Shown here: in pieces, positions 5,149 to 9,327 of the stretch
How the letters are laid out: each line of letters opens with the position of its first letter
How positions within the stretch are numbered: the stretch's first letter is position 1
Source of the DNA: a candidate division BRC1 bacterium ADurb.BinA292
Lineage (GTDB): Bacteria; Sumerlaeota; Sumerlaeia; MVZB01
Assembly: GCA_002068205.1 (NCBI GenBank)
Contig: MVZB01000124.1
Span: forward strand, 1-9,327
Direction: 5' to 3'
DNA: 9,327 nt
Position numbers and translations under genes: made by a program
Notes under the pieces: model-generated
Seen by the model: only the letters and a program-made list of their open reading frames with translations
Told to the model about the DNA's origin: nothing
Databases searched by the model: none

Positions 5149-6201
5149 ATGCAATTGGCGGATTTTCAATATCAATTGCCGGAGGAATTGATCGCGACGC
5201 ACCCGGCGGCGCGGCGCGACGACTCGCGATTGCTCGTCCTGGCTCGGCGGACGGGGGCGATAAGCCATCACCGGTTCCGGGATCTGCCCGCGCTGCTGCG
5301 GCCGGGCGATTGCCTCGTGCTTAACGACAGCCGGGTGATTCCAGCGCGGCTGCGGGCACGGCGCGCGGGTGGCGGCGCGGCGGAACTGCTGCTGCTGCGC
5401 TCGCTCGGCGACGGCACCTGGGAAGCGCTGGCGCGGCCGGCCCGGAAGCTGAAACCGGGCGCGCGGCTGGATCTGCCCGGCGGGGGCGAAGCGCGGGTGC
5501 TGCGCGACGGGCCGGACGGAACGCGGGTGGTTGCGCTGCACGTGGAGGGGGATGTGGAGGACTATCTGGAACGTGCGGGCGAGGCGCCGTTGCCCCCGTA
5601 CATCGTGCAACAGCGCAAGGCGCGAGGCGAGGCGCCGGCCGCGGGGGAGGACACGGAGCGTTACCAGACGGTTTATGCGCGCGCGCAAGGTTCGGTGGCG
5701 GCGCCGACGGCCGGACTGCATTTCACGGAAGAGCTGCTCGCGGAGCTGGGGGCGAAGGGGGTGGAGATTCAGCGCGTCACGCTGCATGTGGGGCTGGGAA
5801 CGTTCGAGCCGGTGCGGGAGGAGCGGATTGACCGCCACGTGATGCACCGCGAGGAATACGCGATCGGCGCGGAAGCCGCGGCGGCGATCGCGGCGGCGCG
5901 CACGGATCCGGAGCGGCGGGTCGTGGCGGTCGGGACAACGACCGTGCGGACGCTGGAGGCGTGCTGGCGGGAACACGGCGCGATTGTGGCGGGGCGGGGC
6001 GAGACCGGGATTTTTCTGAAGCCGGGCGACGAATTCGGCGTTGTGGACGCCCTCGTGACAAATTTTCACCTGCCCGGGTCGACGTTGCTGATGCTTGTCG
6101 CGGCGTTCGCGGGACGGGAGCAGGTGCTGGCGGCTTACGGCGAGGCGATCCGCGAGCGCTACCGGTTTTACAGCTATGGCGATGCGATGCTGATTGAGTG
6201 A
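5149..6201 (+). CDS. queA: S-adenosylmethionine:tRNA ribosyltransferase-isomerase QueA
   Basis: QueA transfers and isomerises the ribosyl group of S-adenosylmethionine onto 7-aminomethyl-7-deazaguanine at tRNA position 34, forming epoxyqueuosine, the penultimate step to queuosine in tRNAs for Tyr, His, Asn and Asp. It is cytoplasmic. The 350-aa product is full length and shows all family blocks: YQLPEELIATHPAARRDDSR (8-27), LNDSRVIPARL (58-68), ERYQTVYA (170-177), GSVAAPTAGLHFT (181-193), VTLHVGLGTFEPV (210-222), VGTTTVRTLE (261-270), TNFHLPGSTLLMLV (304-317) and the C-terminal YRFYSYGDAMLI. The start is fixed by the conserved N-terminal pattern. The ribosome-binding site is weak (GCAGCGAAG). 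The gene is separated from ftsZ by a terminator and from the next gene by 298 bp, so it is probably monocistronic. Confidence 0.97.
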   Translation: MQLADFQYQLPEELIATHPAARRDDSRLLVLARRTGAISHHRFRDLPALLRPGDCLVLNDSRVIPARLRARRAGGGAAELLLLRSLGDGTWEALARPARKLKPGARLDLPGGGEARVLRDGPDGTRVVALHVEGDVEDYLERAGEAPLPPYIVQQRKARGEAPAAGEDTERYQTVYARAQGSVAAPTAGLHFTEELLAELGAKGVEIQRVTLHVGLGTFEPVREERIDRHVMHREEYAIGAEAAAAIAAARTDPERRVVAVGTTTVRTLEACWREHGAIVAGRGETGIFLKPGDEFGVVDALVTNFHLPGSTLLMLVAAFAGREQVLAAYGEAIRERYRFYSYGDAMLIE

Positions 6202-6293
6202 GAGAGAATGAGAGAGCAGGCGGAGGGGGATGGAGGAGAGAAAAGGTGAAGAAGAGAGGAGAGAGAGGAAGAAGGCAAGAACAAGTGAAGAAG
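6196..6293 (+). other. Polypurine tract after queA
   Basis: About 98 bases starting at the queA 3' end are roughly 91% purine on the + strand by hand count (9 pyrimidines), with an uninterrupted 28-base purine run at 6248-6275. Such tracts can form triplex or R-loop structures. An ORF through it (ATG 6230) encodes only low-complexity Glu/Arg/Lys sequence that then continues into repeat copy C, so it is not called a gene. No terminator hairpin for queA is visible here. Confidence 0.7.
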
Positions 6294-6499
6294 TCGATTC
6301 AATTAGAATTAGAAGTGGTTTCGCGGCTGCGGCATTAATCAGGGACAGGATTCGGGATTTCGAGAGCCGAGGACGAGGGACGGGAGCCGAGAGCCGAATT
6401 CTTGAGGGACGCCTTTGGGGCGAATACGAGGACGAGAGACGAGGGTCGATTTAGATTGCGGGCGAGAGACGGATATTCGACAAGGGAAGGAAGCAGACC
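6202..6499 (+). other. Gene-free stretch between queA and the aminotransferase gene
   Basis: No gene is supported in these 298 bases. They hold most of the polypurine tract, a short AT-richer patch (about 6297-6340, with the direct repeat AATTAGA AATTAGA-like pair and ATTAAT), repeat copy C (6361-6477), and a GGAAGGAAG ribosome-binding site (6485-6493). The AT-rich patch is the only plausible promoter position (TTAGAA at 6309-6314 and ATTAAT at 6334-6339, spacing 19), but the match to a sigma-70 promoter is weak. Confidence 0.55.
6361..6477 (+). repeat. Intergenic repeat, copy C (upstream of aminotransferase gene), most complete
   Basis: The left heptad arm (6361-6395) and the first seven bases of the core match copy B at 41 of 42 positions. 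The core has GAATTC at 6396-6401 and GCGAATACG at 6420-6428, the same 24-base offset as in A and B. The right heptad arm (6426-6445) is identical over 20 bases to copy A, and GAGAGACGGATATT (6464-6477) is also shared with A. This copy joins the arm shared with B and the arm shared with A, which shows that all three are fragments of one element. It ends 22 bp before the downstream ATG. Confidence 0.85.
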
Positions 6500-7693
6500 A
6501 TGGCAGAAGTGCGGAAGGTTGCGACGCGGCGGGAGGTTCGGCCGCGGGTGGCGGAGAAGGTGCGAACGCTGCCACCGTCAGGGATCCGGGCGTTTTTCGA
6601 GCTGGTCATCGGCCGCGATGATGTGATTTCGCTCGGCGTCGGCGAACCCGATTTCGTCACGCCGTGGCACATCCGCGAGACGGCACTCTACCGGATCAGT
6701 CAGGGCGACACGACCTACACGTCGAATTCCGGGCTGTTGAGCACGCGCGCGGCGATTGCGCGCTACCTGCACGAACGGTTCAAGGCGACCTTTGATCCGG
6801 AAGACGAGATGCTGCTGACGGTGGGGGTGAGCGAGGGGCTGGATCTGGTCCTGCGCGCGATCCTGGAGCCGGGCGACGAGGTGATCATCTGGCAGCCGAG
6901 CTACGTGGCGTATGCGCCGCTGGTGACACTGGCGGGGGGCGTGCCGGTGGCGCTCAACACCTCGATCGAGGCGGGCTTCGGTCTCGATTTAAACGCGCTG
7001 GAAAACCTGATCACGGACCGGACGCGGGCCGTTTTCATTAATTATCCGTCCAATCCGACGGGGGCGACGCTGCGCCGCGAGGATCTGGAAGGGCTCGTGC
7101 GGATCTGCGTGCCGCGCCAGATTCTGATGATCAGCGACGAGGTCTACGCGGAGCTGACGCACGACGGCGACCATGTGAGCCTGGCGGCGATCCCGGGCGC
7201 GGCGGAGTGGACGGTGCTGCTGTCGGGGTTCAGCAAGGCGTTCGCGATGACCGGGTGGCGGCTGGGCTACGCCGCCGGGCCGCGCGAGGTGATCGCCGCA
7301 ATGACGAAAATCCATCAGTACTCGATCATGTGCGCGCCAATCATGGCGCAGCGGGCGGGGGAGGCGGCGCTGACCGAAGGGCTGGACGACATGCGCGAGA
7401 TGTGCGCGATTTATCGCCAGCGGCGCAACATGATCGTCAAGGGGCTCAACGAGATCGGCCTGCCCTGTCACCGGCCGGCCGGCGCATTCTACGCCTTTCC
7501 GTCGATCCGGCATACGGGGTTGGACTCGGAGACCTTCTGCCGCAAACTGCTGGAGGAGGAGTCGGTCGCGATCGTGCCGGGCAATGCGTTCGGCGAGGCG
7601 GGCGAGGGTTACGTGCGGATGGCGTATGCGGCCAGTTTCCAGACGATCGAGCGGGCGCTGGCGGGATTGGAGCGCTTCCTGAAGCGGTTGTGA
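6500..7693 (+). CDS. Class I/II pyridoxal-phosphate aminotransferase, PatA/AspC-like
   Basis: This is a fold-type I PLP enzyme that transfers an amino group between an amino acid and a 2-oxo acid in the cytoplasm. The 397-aa product is full length. Motifs: PPSGIR (25-30) and GVGEPDF (46-52) near the substrate site; NYPSNPTG (181-188), whose Asn185 contacts PLP; ISDEVYAEL (211-219), with Asp213 bonding the pyridine nitrogen and Tyr216 the phenol oxygen; SGFSKAFAMTGWRLGY (242-257), with Lys246 forming the Schiff base and Arg254 contacting phosphate; and Arg373 in YVRMAYA binding the substrate carboxylate. The overall pattern resembles PatA-like N-acetyl-diaminopimelate, aspartate or aromatic aminotransferases, so a lysine-pathway role is possible, but substrate cannot be decided from sequence. 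A GGAAGGAAG ribosome-binding site lies 6-14 nt upstream. It is probably transcribed alone, since a hairpin overlaps its stop. Confidence 0.93.
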   Translation: MAEVRKVATRREVRPRVAEKVRTLPPSGIRAFFELVIGRDDVISLGVGEPDFVTPWHIRETALYRISQGDTTYTSNSGLLSTRAAIARYLHERFKATFDPEDEMLLTVGVSEGLDLVLRAILEPGDEVIIWQPSYVAYAPLVTLAGGVPVALNTSIEAGFGLDLNALENLITDRTRAVFINYPSNPTGATLRREDLEGLVRICVPRQILMISDEVYAELTHDGDHVSLAAIPGAAEWTVLLSGFSKAFAMTGWRLGYAAGPREVIAAMTKIHQYSIMCAPIMAQRAGEAALTEGLDDMREMCAIYRQRRNMIVKGLNEIGLPCHRPAGAFYAFPSIRHTGLDSETFCRKLLEEESVAIVPGNAFGEAGEGYVRMAYAASFQTIERALAGLERFLKRL

Positions 7694-7719
7694 GGGTGCG
7701 CCGGCGCGACCGCACCCTC
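7692..7719 (+). terminator. Hairpin overlapping the aminotransferase stop codon
   Basis: GAGGGTGCG (7692-7700) pairs perfectly with CGCACCCTC (7711-7719) around a 10-nt loop. The stem begins inside the TGA stop (7691-7693). The next bases are TGGTACAT, not a T-run, so it is either a poor intrinsic terminator or an mRNA-stabilising 3' structure. Confidence 0.45.
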
Positions 7720-7787
7720 TGGTACATCGGGTGGATTACACGCGCGACGGTGACGTATCCGGAGATGCACATCCGGGAGAGCAGCTC

Positions 7788-8078
7788 ATGCAAACGAAAC
7801 TTACGCTGCGAATCGATGAAGATCTCGTCCGTTAGGCCAAGCGCATTTGCCGCGAGCAGGGCCGATCCCTGTCGGGTCTGGTGGCGGATTATTTTGCCGC
7901 CCTTGGCTCGCGGTGTCAGGCTGCGGATGAGGAACTAAGTCCGCGCGTTCAGGCCTTGCGCGGCGCCCTGAAGGACCGCGGCGTTTCCATTGCGGATTAC
8001 CGTCGGCACGTGGAAGCGGAACAATGGAATCGGTCGCCGGCTGCTCAGCCGGCGGCTTCGACCAGGCCATACTGGTGA
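7788..8078 (+). pseudogene. DUF6364-like antitoxin, interrupted by amber codon at position 16
   Basis: ATG 7788, with a GGGAGA ribosome-binding site (7775-7780), opens MQTKLTLRIDEDLVR and then TAG (7833-7835). The same frame continues AKRICREQGRSLSGLVADYF, a Pro-Arg-Val-Gln-Ala-Leu-Arg-Gly segment and ADYRRHVEAE. This matches the layout of small DUF6364-type antitoxins (N-terminal ribbon-helix-helix-like DNA-binding segment, then a C-terminal toxin-binding part), which usually precede a PIN-domain toxin gene. One substitution (for example AAG, CAG or GAG to TAG) explains the break. The frame then runs past the expected family end near codon 80 into the 3' end of the opposite-strand gene, and no toxin follows. 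By hand count GC3 is about 63% (30 of 82 codons end in A/T), against about 78% for the first 60 codons of the aminotransferase, which hints at acquired DNA. Alternatives: sequencing error, or amber read-through. A 65-codon remnant could start at GTG 7881 but would lack the DNA-binding segment. Confidence 0.75.
8035..8054. other. Inverted repeat at the convergent gene ends
   Basis: CGCCGGCTG (8035-8043) and CAGCCGGCG (8046-8054) are perfect inverted complements separated by 2 bases. The dyad spans the stop codon of the minus-strand sigma-54 activator and lies inside the degraded tail of the antitoxin frame. No T-run is present on either side, so it is only a candidate 3'-end structure between convergent transcripts. 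Confidence 0.4.
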
Positions 8079-9327
8079 ATCTTATTGCGAATGGTGCGCA
8101 CGCTGACGCCGAGCAGGTCGGCGGTGCGGGTGCGGTTGCCGCCGGTGCGTTCCAGCGTGTGCGTGATCAGCCGCCGTTCCAGTTCCTCGAGCGTGAGACA
8201 GTCGTCGCCGAACGGGAAGGGCATGGCGCCGGCCGGCGTTGACTGACGCGCCGGCCCGAGGTGAAGATCCGCGAGCGTGATCTCGGTCCCGCGCGCGAGC
8301 AGGCACGCCCGCTCGATCAGGTTTTCCAATTCCCGGACATTGCCCGGCCATTCGCAATCCAGCAGGTAGCGGCGGACATCCGCGCCAAGCCGTTGAGCCG
8401 GGCGGTTTTTACGCCGATAGCGGGCGAGGAAATACTCGGCCAACGGCAGGATATCCTCGCGGCGATTGCGCAGCGGCGGAATATCCAATGCAATGACGTT
8501 CAAACGATAATAGAGGTCCTGGCGGAAGCGATGTTCCATGACCTCCTGGCGCAGATCGCGGTTGGTGGTCGCGATCACCCGCACGTCGAGCCGAATCGTT
8601 TCATTGGCGCCGATGGGGGTAATCTCCCGTTCCTGCAGAACGCGCAGCAGTTTGGCCTGCAGCGCCAGGGGCATTTCACTGATTTCATCGAGCAGCAGGG
8701 TGCCGCCGTTGGCCTGTTCGAAACGCCCCTTGCGCGCCAGGACGGCGCCGGTGAAGGCCCCCTTTTCGTGGCCGAACAATTCGCTTTCGAGCAAGCCTTC
8801 GGGGAGCGCCGCGCAATTGATGGCGACGAACGGCCCCTTGCGGTTGCTGCATTCATGGATGAAGCGGGCGACGACTTCCTTGCCGGTGCCGCTTTCGCCG
8901 CTCAGCATCACCGTGCTGTCGGCTTCGGCCACGTCGGCGGCAATCTCGAGGAGCGCACGCAGGCTGGGGCTTTCGGCGATGATGCGCGCATGGATGTTGC
9001 CGCCGCGGGCCGCGGGCAGCACCGGGGTGGCGCTCTCCGCCGGTCGGCCGGTCGGCGTCCGCGGCGGGTCGAGGCGTTCGGCCATCACGCGTTCGACGGT
9101 CTGCGTCACGGTGTCGAACGAAAAGGGTTTCATCAGATAATCGGCGGCCCCGTCGCGCATCGCGGCGACGGCATCCTCCACGGTCCCGAAGGCGGTCATC
9201 ATGATGACGGGCAGCGCGGGACGCTGCGCGCGGGCTTCGCGCAGCAGTTCCAGGCCGCTCATGCCGGGCATGCGGAAGTCGGTCAGCAGCAGGTCGACGG
9301 CGTCATCCTCGGCGAGGCGGGCCAGCG
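8045..9327 (-). CDS. NtrC-family sigma-54-dependent response regulator, 5' end outside window
   Basis: Cytoplasmic two-component regulator that, when phosphorylated by a partner histidine kinase, oligomerises and uses ATP to open sigma-54 RNA polymerase promoters. The visible 426 residues run to the window edge; only about 35-40 receiver residues are missing. Visible numbering: phospho-acceptor Asp16 in LLLTDFRMPGMSG, the switch Thr in MMTAFG (42-47), conserved Lys66 in LMKPF; AAA+ domain with Walker A GESGTGKE (143-150), the sigma-54-contacting GAFTGA loop (189-194), Walker B TLLLDE (209-214), sensor I TTNRDL (253-258), Arg-finger region FRQDLYYRLN (267-276), and sensor II WPGNVREL (326-333); then a Fis-type helix-turn-helix (about 379-421) with GGNRTRTADLLGVSVRT and RNKIHQYGL. 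The intact GAFTGA means it should be a genuine sigma-54 activator. The RNKIHQYG ending recalls flagellar FlrC/FlbD-like regulators, but the target is unknown. The Met codon at 9271 is internal (mid-receiver), not the start. Confidence 0.96.
   Translation of the reverse strand, partial: LARLAEDDAVDLLLTDFRMPGMSGLELLREARAQRPALPVIMMTAFGTVEDAVAAMRDGAADYLMKPFSFDTVTQTVERVMAERLDPPRTPTGRPAESATPVLPAARGGNIHARIIAESPSLRALLEIAADVAEADSTVMLSGESGTGKEVVARFIHECSNRKGPFVAINCAALPEGLLESELFGHEKGAFTGAVLARKGRFEQANGGTLLLDEISEMPLALQAKLLRVLQEREITPIGANETIRLDVRVIATTNRDLRQEVMEHRFRQDLYYRLNVIALDIPPLRNRREDILPLAEYFLARYRRKNRPAQRLGADVRRYLLDCEWPGNVRELENLIERACLLARGTEITLADLHLGPARQSTPAGAMPFPFGDDCLTLEELERRLITHTLERTGGNRTRTADLLGVSVRTIRNKIHQYGLVEAAG

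Noticed and set aside
5119..6069. Minus-strand 316-codon ORF opposite queA
   Set aside because: Shadow ORF; the sense strand contains every QueA block.
6230..6454. A 74-codon ORF between queA and the aminotransferase gene
   Set aside because: It is low-complexity Glu/Arg/Lys translated from a polypurine tract and repeat copy C, and the purine run abuts the ATG with no proper spacing.
8538..9140. Plus-strand 200-codon ORF opposite the sigma-54 activator
   Set aside because: Ser/Ala/Arg-rich shadow of the AAA+ domain, with no independent support.
1..9327. tRNA, rRNA or riboswitch
   Set aside because: No cloverleaf, rRNA-like segment or recognisable riboswitch (including a preQ1 type before queA) could be found by eye.

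Overview
This window is a GC-rich chromosomal segment from a Gram-negative-type bacterium with a normal peptidoglycan and FtsZ division system. It holds the distal part of a division/cell-wall (dcw) cluster (murB, ftsQ, ftsA, ftsZ), then queA, a PatA-like class I/II aminotransferase, a broken antitoxin gene, and on the opposite strand an NtrC-type sigma-54 activator that runs off the right edge. The divergent Fts sequences, high GC and purine-rich intergenic heptad repeats would fit an under-sampled lineage, for example one near the PVC group. That placement is a low-confidence inference, since no rRNA gene is present.

Layout, left to right on the + strand: the 3' two-thirds of murB (2-490); a 189-bp leader with nested inverted repeats and a 23-codon upstream ORF that overlaps the ftsQ start as ATGA; ftsQ (680-1498); a 155-bp spacer carrying copy A of an intergenic repeat; ftsA (1654-2985); a 50-bp spacer with a perfect 9-bp hairpin; ftsZ (3036-4778); and a strong intrinsic terminator (4806-4845) closing the division operon. 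A 303-bp non-coding stretch follows, with repeat copy B, a REP-like hairpin and more heptads. Next come queA (5149-6201), a 298-bp non-coding stretch with a polypurine tract and repeat copy C, and the aminotransferase (6500-7693). The DUF6364-like antitoxin (7788-8078) has an amber codon at position 16 and no toxin partner. The minus-strand sigma-54 response regulator (8045-9327, 5' end outside the window) converges on it.

Functionally, MurB makes UDP-MurNAc for the wall, while FtsQ, FtsA and FtsZ build and tether the divisome. QueA (tRNA queuosine synthesis), the aminotransferase (amino-acid metabolism) and the NtrC-type activator are unrelated neighbours.

The most unusual content is non-coding. 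Three copies of an intergenic element share a gapless 33-bp core: GAATTC, 18 bases, then GCGAWTACG. Each core is flanked by GAGRGMC-type heptads, and each copy lies in the same orientation just upstream of a gene (ftsA, queA, aminotransferase). I do not recognise it as a named repeat family. Other points of interest are N-terminal extensions on FtsA and FtsZ, an Asn-to-Ile change in a GTP-binding loop of FtsZ, and the decayed orphan antitoxin.
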